This document shows positions 17,105-27,430 of a DNA stretch of 64,000 nucleotides, in pieces; the first letter of the stretch is position 1; the number at the start of each line of letters is the position of its first letter. A program made the position numbers and the translations under genes. This DNA comes from Photobacterium arenosum (lineage in GTDB: Bacteria; Pseudomonadota; Gammaproteobacteria; Enterobacterales; Vibrionaceae): NCBI RefSeq assembly GCF_014841115.1, contig NZ_JACYTP010000003.1, positions 62,001-126,000 on the forward strand, written 5' to 3'. The notes below the pieces were generated by a model that had not been told where the DNA came from, searched no databases, and saw only the letters and a list, made by a program, of their open reading frames with translations.

Positions 17105-18376
17105 TTAATGGACTTGTTTTTTGAACAGTTCTCGGAATACCGGGAAGATGTCTTCTACGCTGCGAATGTTCTGCATGGCAAAATTTTCATGATTGCCTAA
17201 CAGGGACTCATATTCACGCCACAGTGTTTGATGAGCCCGACGGGTGATCTCAATGTATGAGTAATAACGCGAAACCGGCAGAATATGCTTGTCGAGCAAC
17301 TCACGGCAGCCAGGGGAATCATCCGCCCAGTTGTCGCCATCTGAAGCCTGCGCGGCATAGATGTTCCATTCTGAAGGGGAGTACCGCTTCTTAATGATTT
17401 CATCCATCAGCCGCAATGCGCTGGATACTATGGTGCCCCCGGTTTCCTGGGAATAGAAAAACTCGTGTTCGTCTACTTCTTTAGCCTGTGTATGGTGGCG
17501 GATAAAAACCACCTCCACATTTTTGTAGGTTCGTGTCAGGAACAGGTAAAGCAGGATATAGAAGCGTTTCGCCATATCCTTGGTCGCCTGATCCATGGAA
17601 CCTGATACGTCCATCAGACAGAACATCACTGCCTGACTACTGGGCATAGGGCGACGTTCGTAGTTTTTGTATCTCAGGTCAAAGGTATCGATAAATGGCA
17701 CTTTGCTGATGCGATCACGCAGTGTCTGTATTTCTTCTTTCACACGTTGTTCATCAAACGGCTGTGCCGGTTCTGTGCTTTGTAATCTGTCGAGTTCAAG
17801 TTCCAGCTCTCGTAACTGGCGACGTTTTGCTGCCGTCATTGCGGTACGACGGGCAAGTGAATTCCGCAGGGACCTGACAATAGCAATATTGGCCGGTACC
17901 CCGGTAGATTTAAACCCTGAGCGGAAGGTTTTCCACTCAACAAGTTTGTTGAACTGATTTTTCTTCAGATTAGGGAGTTCGAGATCTTCAAACAACAGAT
18001 CCAGATACTCGTCTTTAGAGATTTGAAAGACAAAGTCATCCTGTCCCTCGCCATCAGGGCTGGCCTGACCTTCGCCGGCCCCACCGGAACCGGCTCCTCC
18101 CTGGGGCCGCTCAATGCGGTCACCAGGGCTGAACTGATCGTTACCAGGGTGGACGATTTCTCGCTGCCCACCTCGTCCCTGATGGAACGAGGGTTCACGT
18201 ATGTCGCGGGAAGGGATAGTAATGCTCTCTCCGCTTTCCACGTCAGTGATGGAGCGTTTATTGACGGCATCAGCAATAGAATCTTTGATCTGTTGCTTGT
18301 GCCGGCGTAAAAAACGCTGCCGGTTCACTGTGCTCTTATTTTTGCCGTTGAGCCTGCGGTCGATAAAGTGCGCCAT
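17105..18376 (-). CDS. yeaH: YeaH/YhbH family VWA-like protein
   Basis: The 423-residue protein starts [20 protein letters not shown] and contains a basic N-terminal segment, a Gly-rich linker ([20 protein letters not shown], about 85-110) and a von Willebrand A-like domain with the metal site [22 protein letters not shown] (near 270). YeaH works with the PrkA-type kinase YeaG in stress and nitrogen-starvation responses of E. coli; its exact activity is unknown. The start at 18376 has an AGGGGGAGAG site, better than the Met ten codons upstream. It follows prkA by 30 bases. Confidence 0.9.
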   Translation of the reverse strand: MAHFIDRRLNGKNKSTVNRQRFLRRHKQQIKDSIADAVNKRSITDVESGESITIPSRDIREPSFHQGRGGQREIVHPGNDQFSPGDRIERPQGGAGSGGAGEGQASPDGEGQDDFVFQISKDEYLDLLFEDLELPNLKKNQFNKLVEWKTFRSGFKSTGVPANIAIVRSLRNSLARRTAMTAAKRRQLRELELELDRLQSTEPAQPFDEQRVKEEIQTLRDRISKVPFIDTFDLRYKNYERRPMPSSQAVMFCLMDVSGSMDQATKDMAKRFYILLYLFLTRTYKNVEVVFIRHHTQAKEVDEHEFFYSQETGGTIVSSALRLMDEIIKKRYSPSEWNIYAAQASDGDNWADDSPGCRELLDKHILPVSRYYSYIEITRRAHQTLWREYESLLGNHENFAMQNIRSVEDIFPVFRELFKKQVH

Positions 18377-18406
18377 AAGCTCTCCCCCTTGATCATCATC
18401 CATCAA

Positions 18407-20341
18407 TTACGATGATTTACGTACGCGCAGATACCATTCAGACAACAGACGTACTTGCTTGCGGGTATAGCCTTTTTCCATCATACGGGCGACAAAATCG
18501 TCGTGCTTCTTCTGCTCCTCCGTAGAGGTTTTGGCATTGAACGAGATGACAGGCAGCAACTCTTCGGTATTTGAGAACATTTTCTTCTCAATAACCGTGC
18601 GCAGTTTCTCGTAGCTGGTCCAGTTCGGATTCTTACCGGCATTGCTGGCACGTGCACGCAATACAAAGTTGACGATCTCGTTACGGAAGTCTTTCGGATT
18701 ACTGATACCGGCAGGCTTCTCGATTTTTTCAAGCTCGTTGTTCAATGCAGCGCGGTCGAACAGCTGTCCTGTTTCCGGATCGCGGTATTCCTGATCCTGA
18801 ATCCAGAAGTCCGCATAACTGACATAACGGTCGAAAATGTTCTGGCCGTACTCAGAATAGGACTCCAGATAAGCGGTCTGAATTTCCTTGCCGATGAATT
18901 CGACATATTTGGGAATCAGGTAGCCTTTCAGGTGCTCCAGGTATTTCTCGGCATTTTCCTGCGGGAACTGTTCACGCTCAATCTGTTGTTCCAGAACATA
19001 GAACAGGTGAACCGGGTTCGCGGCGACTTCAGAGTGATCGAAGTTGAACACCCGAGACAGGATTTTGAACGCGAAGCGGGTCGACAGACCAGCCATGCCT
19101 TCATCCACACCGGCGTAATCGCGGTATTCCTGATAAGACTTGGCTTTTGGATCCGTGTCTTTGAGGGTTTCACCGTCATACACCCGCATTTTTGAGTACA
19201 TGCTTGAGTTCTCCGGCTCTTTCAGGCGCGACAGCACTGAGAAGCGGGCCAGGATATCCAGCGTACTCGGAGAACATGGCGAGTTAGCCAGTTCACTGTT
19301 CATCAGTAGTTTTTCGTAAATCTTGATTTCTTCCGACACACGCAGACAATAAGGCACTTTCACTATGTAAACACGATCGAGAAACGCCTCATTATTTTTG
19401 TTGTTCCGGAATGTCTGCCATTCTGATTCGTTGGAGTGAGCCAGAATAATGCCATCGAAAGGCAGGGCGGACAGACCTTCTGTACCGTTATAGTTACCTT
19501 CCTGGGTGGCGGTCAGCAGTGGGTGCAGCACTTTCAGCGGTGCTTTGAACATCTCCACGAATTCCATCATGCCCTGATTGGCTTTACACAGCGCACCTGA
19601 GTAGCTGTAGGCATCCGGGTCATCCTGGGCAAAATGCTCAAGCTGACGGATATCCACTTTACCGACCAAAGATGAAATATCCTGATTGTTCTCATCACCA
19701 GGCTCTGTTTTCGCGATACCTACCTGATGCAGAATGGATGGACGCACTTTCACCACTTTGAATTTGGTGATATCTCCACCGAATTCTTTCAAGCGTTTCG
19801 CTGCCCATGGCGACATAATGTTATTCAGATAGCGATGAGGGATGCCAAATTCTTTGTTCAGAATTTCGCCGTCTTCAAGCGGGTCGAACAGGCAGAATGG
19901 GTGGTCATTTACCGGACTGCGTTCACCGTTAGCAGTCAGCACATAAATGGGCACTTTTTGCATCAGACTTTTTAACTTTTCAGCCAGTGAGGATTTACCG
20001 CCACCTACCGGACCCAGCAGATAGAGGATTTGTTTACGTTCTTCCAGGCCCTGAGCGGCATGTTTCAGGTAAGAAACAATTTGTTCAATGGCCTCTTCCA
20101 TACCATAGAAGTCTTCAAACGTTGGATAGCGTGACATGACGCGGTTGGAAAATATCCGGCTCAGACGTGGGTCTTTCGCGGTATCTACCATTTCCGGTTC
20201 ACCAATGGCCATCAGAAGACGTTCTGCGGCGTTTACGTAAGCACTGCGATCGTTACGGCAAATCTCAAGGAATTCTTGCAATGAAAGCTCTTCATCCTTG
20301 GCTTCTTCATAGCGATGACGATAGTGGTCAAAAATACTCAT
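18407..20341 (-). CDS. yeaG: PrkA family serine protein kinase (YeaG)
   Basis: The 644-residue protein has the same length as E. coli YeaG. It has an AAA-type nucleotide-binding domain with Walker A GPVGGGKSSLAEKL (near residue 110) and a C-terminal PrkA domain ending YTRKQVRLLSEWYLRVRKSS. YeaG is a cytoplasmic kinase induced by nitrogen starvation and stationary phase. The start MSIFDHYRHRYEEAKDEELS at 20341 has GGGGG upstream. It is the first gene of the prkA-yeaH-spoVR cluster. I could not find a sigma-54 site upstream, although sigma-54 control is reported for the E. coli operon. Confidence 0.93.
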   Translation of the reverse strand: MSIFDHYRHRYEEAKDEELSLQEFLEICRNDRSAYVNAAERLLMAIGEPEMVDTAKDPRLSRIFSNRVMSRYPTFEDFYGMEEAIEQIVSYLKHAAQGLEERKQILYLLGPVGGGKSSLAEKLKSLMQKVPIYVLTANGERSPVNDHPFCLFDPLEDGEILNKEFGIPHRYLNNIMSPWAAKRLKEFGGDITKFKVVKVRPSILHQVGIAKTEPGDENNQDISSLVGKVDIRQLEHFAQDDPDAYSYSGALCKANQGMMEFVEMFKAPLKVLHPLLTATQEGNYNGTEGLSALPFDGIILAHSNESEWQTFRNNKNNEAFLDRVYIVKVPYCLRVSEEIKIYEKLLMNSELANSPCSPSTLDILARFSVLSRLKEPENSSMYSKMRVYDGETLKDTDPKAKSYQEYRDYAGVDEGMAGLSTRFAFKILSRVFNFDHSEVAANPVHLFYVLEQQIEREQFPQENAEKYLEHLKGYLIPKYVEFIGKEIQTAYLESYSEYGQNIFDRYVSYADFWIQDQEYRDPETGQLFDRAALNNELEKIEKPAGISNPKDFRNEIVNFVLRARASNAGKNPNWTSYEKLRTVIEKKMFSNTEELLPVISFNAKTSTEEQKKHDDFVARMMEKGYTRKQVRLLSEWYLRVRKSS

Positions 20342-20891
20342 GGTATGCCCCCTGAATCGTTCTTCAATCATTTAGAAAGGACGAAATCAATAATCTTTCA
20401 CATCCCTCATAACTAAGACTAGACCTAACTAATTAATTTGCTTTAGTGAGTGGTTGGTTTTGCTGAAAAATTTAGCTGACACATCAGACTATAGTGGGCA
20501 AAAAACAACCTACCATAGAGGTACTATCCTCCTATCAACAGGGATCTGCAAGCCATCTTGTTCAAAAAAACGCCACTTTACCTGGGCCGAGATCCAGCCT
20601 GAAGTCGCATTATTTCAGGAAAGTGAGTTGAAGCGGGCAAACGGTAGGAACTGGTGCGAAATCTGGTTTCGGCTGTGCGGGTTGGCGTTAAATGATGCGG
20701 GTAATGGGAAAGTCAGCGGAAGATGGTTTTTTAGGGGTAGGCACCGAAGGCAGCCAGCTATCTGCGATGTCTCAGCATTGGGAAATCGGCTCAGAGGCGG
20801 AGTACACCATCAAACTGCTTGCTTATTTTTTGAGCTAAATCAACAGCTCTGATTTAAGCTAGAAAAGTGTAGCTTGAGGGGGAGGAGATAC
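20342..20891. other. intergenic region between prkA and the VOC gene, with possible gene remnant
   Basis: These 550 bases contain the prkA promoter region. A 47-codon frame at 20695-20838 on the plus strand begins MRVMGKSAEDGFLGVGTEG and ends with TIKLLAYFLS; I do not recognise it and it lacks a good ribosome site. A 132-codon frame overlapping it in another phase has an unlikely composition. Either a decayed gene or chance. Confidence 0.3.
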
Positions 20892-21272
20892 ATGCCGATT
20901 TCGCGGGTTGATACTGTGTCGATTCCTGTATCGGACCAAAGCCAGGCTCTTTTATTTTACCGGGATGCACTGGGATTTGAGTTGATCAGGGATCACAAGG
21001 CAGATAGCCATAAACGTTGGATACAGCTGGCACCTAAGGGCGCAGAGACGACCATTAGTCTGGTTATGCCATTTGGGGGAATGCGGGCAGGTTCTGTTCA
21101 GGGGTTGGTGGTGCATACTGATGATATTACCTCGACATACGATGAGCTCACCAACCGGGGGGTCAGTCTGTCAGAAATTGTGACCTTAATGGGAGGGCGT
21201 TTCGCGACTTTCAATGATCCGGATGGTAACGGCTGGGTGCTGATTGAAGCGGATATTACCATGCAGGCCTGA
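20892..21272 (+). CDS. VOC (glyoxalase/bleomycin-resistance) superfamily protein
   Basis: The 126-residue protein has the paired beta-alpha-beta-beta-beta units of the VOC fold: RVDTVSIPVSDQSQALLFYR in the first half and VQGLVVHTDDITSTYDELTNRG with FATFNDPDGNGWVLIE in the second. The final Glu matches a metal ligand, but the first-unit position is Val rather than the usual His, so metal binding is unsure. Many such proteins are uncharacterised. The ATG at 20892 follows GGGGGAGGAG. It is convergent with yeaD. Confidence 0.8.
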   Translation: MPISRVDTVSIPVSDQSQALLFYRDALGFELIRDHKADSHKRWIQLAPKGAETTISLVMPFGGMRAGSVQGLVVHTDDITSTYDELTNRGVSLSEIVTLMGGRFATFNDPDGNGWVLIEADITMQA

Positions 21273-21299
21273 GATCAGAGGTTGAAGTCAGGGGTAAGG

Positions 21300-21323
21300 C
21301 AGGCTCAGGTTTTCCTGAGCCTG
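21300..21323. terminator. hairpin between the VOC gene and yeaD
   Basis: Perfect 10-base arms (CAGGCTCAGG / CCTGAGCCTG) with a TTTT loop lie between two convergent genes, five bases from the yeaD stop. There is no clear U-tract. Confidence 0.6.
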
Positions 21324-21327
21324 GCAG

Positions 21328-22200
21328 TTACTCGACGCAGATTTCTGTACTGAGATTGTGCGATTGCCCGGGTTCCAGCACAATACCCTGACCCGCCAGT
21401 GCTGATTCCACACACAGCATAGTGGTGTAACCATCCGGTGTCATGTCAGCCATGCCTGCTGCACCGGACTGCCATGGGTTCCAGACCACGGCGCTGTCAT
21501 GGCCATGGTTATGCATGCGAAGACGGCGAAACAGGGCAGGATCTTCCAGATAAATCGTGTCCTCAGCCCGGCAGTAAACTCTGTCTACGGCGTCATCGAA
21601 TTGTAAAACACCATTGGTCGGAAGCCGTTGCTGATCGGCCAGACCGTCGAGGTATTCATTACCCAATCCGGACAATTTCGTTTGCATTATGTCTCCAACG
21701 GCCAGATAGGTATGAAGCGCGCCGGACATAAGCCACGGACGTTGGTCGGTATTGGTGCTGGTCAGTTGGACTTTGAGGGTTTTATCGAACTCAAAGTGGA
21801 GCCGGTTGTGGAAGCGGTAGGGCCATATAGCCCGGGACTTGGGGGAGTCATGCAGCGTGAGCGTGACAGTGACATGGCTTTGCTGATCGTTGAAACTTTC
21901 CAGCTCCCACACACTGGAACGCGCAAAACCGTGCGATGGACTGGCCACTTTACCGAACCATGGCCAGCAAACTGGAATGCCGCCACGAAGAGCTGACTTA
22001 CCCGAGAAGTCGGCGGCTTCACTCATCCAGATCAGATCTTCGTGTCCCTGAGGCTGGAAACTTAAGAGATGACCACCAAATAATGAGATAGCTGCCTGGC
22101 ATTCAGGGTGAAGAATTCGAATGATATCCACACCATCAAGACGGCACAGGCTGATATGTTCTGAAAGCACTGTTGAAGTCGAGAGTTGACGTAAGTCCAT
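21328..22200 (-). CDS. yeaD: D-hexose-6-phosphate mutarotase (YeaD)
   Basis: The 290-residue protein is an aldose-1-epimerase-type enzyme that interconverts anomers of hexose 6-phosphates. Blocks are LFGGHLLSFQPQGHEDLIWMS, GGIPVCWPWFG (with the active-site region), SGALHTYLAVGD and VVWNPWQSGAAGMADM, all typical of YeaD. The start at 22200 has AAAGGA upstream. It lies just downstream of gapA, as in E. coli, but a terminator separates the two. Confidence 0.9.
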   Translation of the reverse strand: MDLRQLSTSTVLSEHISLCRLDGVDIIRILHPECQAAISLFGGHLLSFQPQGHEDLIWMSEAADFSGKSALRGGIPVCWPWFGKVASPSHGFARSSVWELESFNDQQSHVTVTLTLHDSPKSRAIWPYRFHNRLHFEFDKTLKVQLTSTNTDQRPWLMSGALHTYLAVGDIMQTKLSGLGNEYLDGLADQQRLPTNGVLQFDDAVDRVYCRAEDTIYLEDPALFRRLRMHNHGHDSAVVWNPWQSGAAGMADMTPDGYTTMLCVESALAGQGIVLEPGQSHNLSTEICVE

Positions 22201-22280
22201 AGTGATTCCTTTAAAAGCCAATGAAGGTAGCGGGCGACACTTCTGCCCGTCGAGACTCTATCCGGGATGACAGATAGCAA

Positions 22281-22305
22281 AAAGGCGGCCATCAGCCGCC
22301 TTTTC
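22281..22305 (-). terminator. terminator of gapA
   Basis: On the minus strand AAGGCGGCTGATGGCCGCCTT forms a GC-rich stem followed by TTTGC. It lies 17 bases after the gapA stop. Confidence 0.75.
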
Positions 22306-22321
22306 AATCATCGTCTAAGTA

Positions 22322-23416
<1,095 letters not shown>

Positions 23417-23662
23417 TTAATCAAAAAAGTTTCGGATTTTTATTACAATCCTGGCCGAAAGATGAATAGTTCACCTATAAATGCTGGCAAAGTAATCAAC
23501 GATGTAGCTCAGTTTTAATTCAGTACCCGAAATACAGGGGAATATGCTTAAATGCACTGTTTCGATGTAAAAACCTTTCGAGCAAAAGTATGTGCCATAT
23601 ATGCAAAAATTGGCAAATTTTAAGTAGTACGGTTTTGGAAAACTGTGTTTACAGGCAGGTAA

Positions 23663-24052
23663 ATGGCTTTTAAAACAAATTCTTACTGGAAAGAACTGCT
23701 ATCAGATGAACAATATTATGTCTGTCGGGAAGGTGGCACAGAAGCCCCTTTTTCAGGCACGTTATTGCATAATAAGAAAACAGGAATATATCACTGCACT
23801 TGTTGTCAAATTGCCTTATTTCATTCTGAGCAAAAATACGATTCGGGATGTGGCTGGCCGAGTTTTGATGCACCTGTTAAATCTGATTCAATTCGATATT
23901 TAAGCGATACCAGTCATGGGATGAAGCGAACGGAAATTCGCTGCGCTGAGTGTGACAGTCATTTAGGGCATGTATTTGATGATGGGCCGGTTTCTACCGG
24001 GCAGCGATACTGCGTCAATTCGGTCTCACTGCAATTCAGTGAAGTAGAGTAA
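23663..24052 (+). CDS. msrB: peptide methionine-(R)-S-oxide reductase MsrB
   Basis: The 129-residue cytoplasmic enzyme repairs methionine R-sulfoxide. The zinc site is formed by CTCC and CAEC pairs, the active centre is in [11 protein letters not shown] and [10 protein letters not shown], and the catalytic Cys is in [11 protein letters not shown] (near 118). It is slightly shorter than E. coli MsrB (137). It is divergent from gapA in the same arrangement as E. coli. No ribosome site stronger than CAGGTAA is seen. Confidence 0.95.
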   Translation: MAFKTNSYWKELLSDEQYYVCREGGTEAPFSGTLLHNKKTGIYHCTCCQIALFHSEQKYDSGCGWPSFDAPVKSDSIRYLSDTSHGMKRTEIRCAECDSHLGHVFDDGPVSTGQRYCVNSVSLQFSEVE

Positions 24053-24078
24053 CGGCAGTGCTGCCCGTGATGGCGTTG

Positions 24079-24966
24079 TCAGGACGGTGGCTGGTCGGGC
24101 TGCTGGCTTGGCAGGGAGATCAGATTTTTTTCTACATAGACACGGTTAAAATGGCCGGCACTGATGCTCTGTATGATGCTGTCTGCTAAGGAATCCAGAT
24201 GACTTTTATCTTGTTGCGGCATTGGATACAGGCGCGATAAGGTCTCTGAATTGGCCACGGGTAGTCCCATCAGGCTACCTACTCTTGACCATAAATAGGC
24301 TTCGGTTTTGTTGTTGTCCTGATGGGCCTGCGTCGCCAGTGTCAGAATAATGTCTGGTTTCACTTTAACTTTACCCTGATAAAGCTCCAGAGCTCTTAAC
24401 AGAAGCTGGCGAGTTTTGGCTTTATCAACACCAGTATAAAAAGAGGCCAGTGCCAGTTGCAATTCCGGTGTCTGAAGCTGGCCTGTGCCTTCCAATTTCA
24501 GAAATTCTTCCTTAGCCTGGTGCTCGCCCTGGCTCCAGCGGTCATAAATAACTTCGGGTTCTTTGGAGTCAGCCAGCTCTTCGCTTAGCTGTTCCATGAC
24601 CTCATAGCTGTGAATAAGCGCAGCGGTCCGCACTGATTTACGTTCTTTATAGCGGGTTGGTTCAATTTCTGCGGCATACTCCAGGCAATACTGGTAGCTG
24701 CGGGTGAACTCAAGAGTATGCAGTTTTTCAATGTCAGTCGGCGTTTTCAGCTGTTTATAGCGTTGCCAAATGAGATCTGTACGCTGGATACGGCACTGGC
24801 CGTCATTGTTATTCAGTCCTTTACATAGCTCGGGATGTGCCGAGCAAAGACTGTCGGTTGTTTTAAACTCGCCCTGGCAGGCTGGCAGAAATGCGACAGC
24901 AGATAAAAAAAACAAAATGTTGCGCGTTTTTTTGCCAGAAGAAGTCATGTGCGGTGCGTTACTCAT
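24079..24966 (-). CDS. DUF2989 lipoprotein
   Basis: The roughly 295-residue protein has a lipoprotein signal peptide: hydrophobic NILFFLSAVAF followed by the lipobox LPAC. The mature part is Cys-rich at first (LCSAHPELCKGLNNNDGQC) and then helical with TPR-like spacing. This matches the DUF2989 family of Vibrionaceae and relatives; function unknown. The start is uncertain: Met at 24966 or at 24948, neither with a strong ribosome site. The three-base-rich Pro/Gln tail is not conserved in any way I recognise. Confidence 0.75.
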   Translation of the reverse strand: MSNAPHMTSSGKKTRNILFFLSAVAFLPACQGEFKTTDSLCSAHPELCKGLNNNDGQCRIQRTDLIWQRYKQLKTPTDIEKLHTLEFTRSYQYCLEYAAEIEPTRYKERKSVRTAALIHSYEVMEQLSEELADSKEPEVIYDRWSQGEHQAKEEFLKLEGTGQLQTPELQLALASFYTGVDKAKTRQLLLRALELYQGKVKVKPDIILTLATQAHQDNNKTEAYLWSRVGSLMGLPVANSETLSRLYPMPQQDKSHLDSLADSIIQSISAGHFNRVYVEKNLISLPSQQPDQPPS

Positions 24967-25175
24967 AGATGGGTTCACTAGAATCAAGAATACCCTAATA
25001 CCTATCGGCAGAAACTGACCTGAGAGAAAGAATAATGTGACATTGCTGCAGTGTGATCACGAAAACAAAAGAAAACTAAAACCAAGACGCTACTTGACTG
25101 GCAAACTCAGGTCATTATCGTAGCCTACCATTGCAAGTGGCCTGAAATAGTCGGGCATGAAGAGGAGTAGATGGG

Positions 25176-25475
25176 ATGGATGTACAACAGATTCTGGCTG
25201 CCATGACCCCAGAGGTGTACCAAAAGTTACTGGCGGCGGCTGAAACAGGTAAATGGGCTGATGGCACCCCATTAACTGAGGCTCAGAAAGAGTCCACCAT
25301 GCAGGCCGTCATGCTGTATCAGTCTCGTCATAATACCGAGGCCGAGCATATGACAGTGGCAGCCGGTGGTGAGATTCGCTTTAAGTCTAAATCTGAGCTC
25401 AAGCGTGATTTTGCCATAGAAGACAGTGAAACCCCTGTGGCAGATATTGCCCGTTTCACTTTACAGCAAAACTGA
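25176..25475 (+). CDS. yeaC: YeaC family protein (DUF1315)
   Basis: The 99-residue protein starts MDVQQILAAMTPEVYQKLLA and contains GKWADGTPLTEAQKESTMQA and HNTEAEHMTVAAGGEI, which match E. coli YeaC. In E. coli this gene also lies close to msrB. Function is unknown. A GAGGAG ribosome site precedes the ATG. Confidence 0.85.
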   Translation: MDVQQILAAMTPEVYQKLLAAAETGKWADGTPLTEAQKESTMQAVMLYQSRHNTEAEHMTVAAGGEIRFKSKSELKRDFAIEDSETPVADIARFTLQQN

Positions 25476-25517
25476 CACCTATGACCCTGTAAAGGCTGGT
25501 GCGCTCATCTGCAGTTA

Positions 25518-26192
25518 TCACTGCCTGGGCACAGTGAAAGGCACAGGGTCACAGTAAAACCCACTCAATTCATGATCTTCCTGCGTCACCAGACTAGACA
25601 CCCAGGGCTCTTGCTCAATACCTTCCAGATACATGGCCAGTTTGGGATAGTAAGGTTTCAATCTTAAGCCAGCCATCCAGCCACTGCGGAAAATACTCCA
25701 TAGCGTAATTTCGGCCATCGAAAAACGGGTCGTAATATAACCTTCTGCCGGCACTTGTTCTTCCAGGTAGTTCAGAACCGGCGGCAGATGATGCTGAATG
25801 CAGTCGTCAATGGCATCCTGATCAACGTCTTTTTCCAGAATCTGCCCCCTCAGAATTTTCTGATAGAAGAGCACGCCAGCGAGCAGTGCGCTGAGCCGGG
25901 TATCGGCATATTCTTCCAGCCACCGGATTTTTGCTCTTTCACCGGCATCGCCCGGGTACAGCGGAGGAACCGGGTAGATGTCGTCAAGGTAATGGGCAAT
26001 AACTGTTGAGTCGATAACTGTCAGACTGTCATGTTCCAGCACCGGCACTTTTCCCATTGGATGGCGTTTGTGCGCCAACTCTTTTTCCAGGTACGGGTTG
26101 AGCGGTTGTAAGTTGTAATTCAGCCCTTTGTAAGATAAGGCCAGCATGATTTTTCTGACAAAAGGAGAAATGGAGGCGCCGTGCAGAATCAT
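25518..26192 (-). CDS. glutathione S-transferase family protein
   Basis: The 224-residue protein has an N-terminal thioredoxin-like GST domain: MILHGASISPFVRKIMLAL, with Ser in the usual catalytic position, the cis-Pro in GKVPVLEHD, and the glutathione-binding VIDSTVIAHYLDD. A helical C-terminal domain follows. Substrate is unknown. The ATG at 26192 has AAGG upstream; a TTG two codons earlier is less likely. A terminator for ansA precedes it, so it has its own promoter. Confidence 0.8.
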   Translation of the reverse strand: MILHGASISPFVRKIMLALSYKGLNYNLQPLNPYLEKELAHKRHPMGKVPVLEHDSLTVIDSTVIAHYLDDIYPVPPLYPGDAGERAKIRWLEEYADTRLSALLAGVLFYQKILRGQILEKDVDQDAIDDCIQHHLPPVLNYLEEQVPAEGYITTRFSMAEITLWSIFRSGWMAGLRLKPYYPKLAMYLEGIEQEPWVSSLVTQEDHELSGFYCDPVPFTVPRQ

Positions 26193-26248
26193 AGTCAACC
26201 TTGCTCATAGTCAACAGACGAAATTTGCTATAAGTGTAGCTGAGATAT

Positions 26249-26273
26249 AAAAAGAGCCGCACGAGTGCGGCTC
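26249..26273 (-). terminator. terminator of ansA
   Basis: The stem GAGCCGCAC / GTGCGGCTC with a 2-base loop is followed on the minus strand by TTTTTAT. It lies 26 bases after the ansA stop. Confidence 0.88.
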
Positions 26274-26298
26274 AATTGGGGGAGTCCGATTAACTTGA

Positions 26299-27312
26299 TT
26301 AGCGGGATAACTCGCCGCGGATGTCCTGTTGCATCAGCTCACGCACTTTTTCTGTTGGCAGCGCCTGGCTGAGCAGAAAGTGCAGTTTCGCCAGTGCGGC
26401 TTCCCGAGTCATATCATAACCACTGAGTACGCCGGCATCCGCCAGTGCACAGCCAGTTGCGTAACCATCCATGTTCACTTTTCCGGACAGGCACTGAGTC
26501 AGGTTAACCACTATGACGCCGCGGTCGGCCGCTTCTTTAAGCTGAGCCAGAAGATCAGCGTTTTGCGGCGCATTACCCACTCCGAATGTCAGCAGGATCA
26601 TGGCGTTGACCGGCTGGCGCAGGGTGTTGCGGATAACTTCAGGTGAAATGCCGGGGTACATAGTAATCACACCGATTGGTTGCGGGGTAATTTGGTGTAC
26701 CCGAAACTCACCTGCCGGCTGTTTGTTCAGCTCTGTGGCTGGTTTTACCTGAATGTTGATACCTGCTTCGATCAGCGCTGGCATATTGGGTGAAATAAAA
26801 GCATTGAAACCGTCGGCATGGGCTTTTGTGCTGCGGTTGCCGCGCAGAAGCTGGTTATTGAAGAAAACCGTCACTTCATTAACCGGGTAATTAGCCGCGA
26901 GATGCAGCGCATTAAGCAGGTTGCTTTGACCGTCTGAGCGCATTTCTGCCAGTGGGATTTGCGAGCCGGTGACAATCACAGGCTTGCCCAGATTTTCCAG
27001 CATGAAGGATAAAGCAGAAGCGGTATAGGCCATGGTGTCCGTACCATGAAGAATGACAAATCCATCAAACTTGTCGTAGTTGGCCTTAATATCATCAGCA
27101 ATGCGTTGCCAGTCTTCAGGAGTCATATCTGAAGAGTCAATCAGTGGCGCATATTCATGGATAGTGAATGCAGGCATTTCTGAGCGGTGAAACTCAGGCA
27201 TGTTCTGCAGTTGCTGTTCCATAAAACCAGCGACAGGAATATATCCGTGAGCTGACTTCTGCATTCCAATTGTTCCGCCTGTGTAGGCGATATAGATATG
27301 TTTTTTTGTCAT
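26299..27312 (-). CDS. ansA: L-asparaginase I (cytoplasmic)
   Basis: The 337-residue enzyme hydrolyses asparagine to aspartate and ammonia. The two catalytic Thr motifs are present: AYTGGTIGMQ near the start and ILHGTDTMAYTASALSF (near 90). There is no signal peptide, which with the sequence identity makes this type I (cytoplasmic) rather than AnsB. It is downstream of sppA on the same strand, as in E. coli, but separated by a terminator. Confidence 0.95.
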   Translation of the reverse strand: MTKKHIYIAYTGGTIGMQKSAHGYIPVAGFMEQQLQNMPEFHRSEMPAFTIHEYAPLIDSSDMTPEDWQRIADDIKANYDKFDGFVILHGTDTMAYTASALSFMLENLGKPVIVTGSQIPLAEMRSDGQSNLLNALHLAANYPVNEVTVFFNNQLLRGNRSTKAHADGFNAFISPNMPALIEAGINIQVKPATELNKQPAGEFRVHQITPQPIGVITMYPGISPEVIRNTLRQPVNAMILLTFGVGNAPQNADLLAQLKEAADRGVIVVNLTQCLSGKVNMDGYATGCALADAGVLSGYDMTREAALAKLHFLLSQALPTEKVRELMQQDIRGELSR

Positions 27313-27371
27313 TAGAGTACGGGTACAGCATAGTTATTGATGGTGAAGGCATTATACGGTGAAAACCGGCG

Positions 27372-27397
27372 AAAAAAAGCCCGGATATACCGGGCTA
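27372..27397 (-). terminator. terminator of sppA
   Basis: AGCCCGG / CCGGGCT with a TATAT loop is followed on the minus strand by TTTTTTTCGCC. It lies 34 bases after the sppA stop. Confidence 0.85.
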
Positions 27398-27430
27398 AGT
27401 CAAGTTTCATCACTGTGAATCCGAAAAGAG

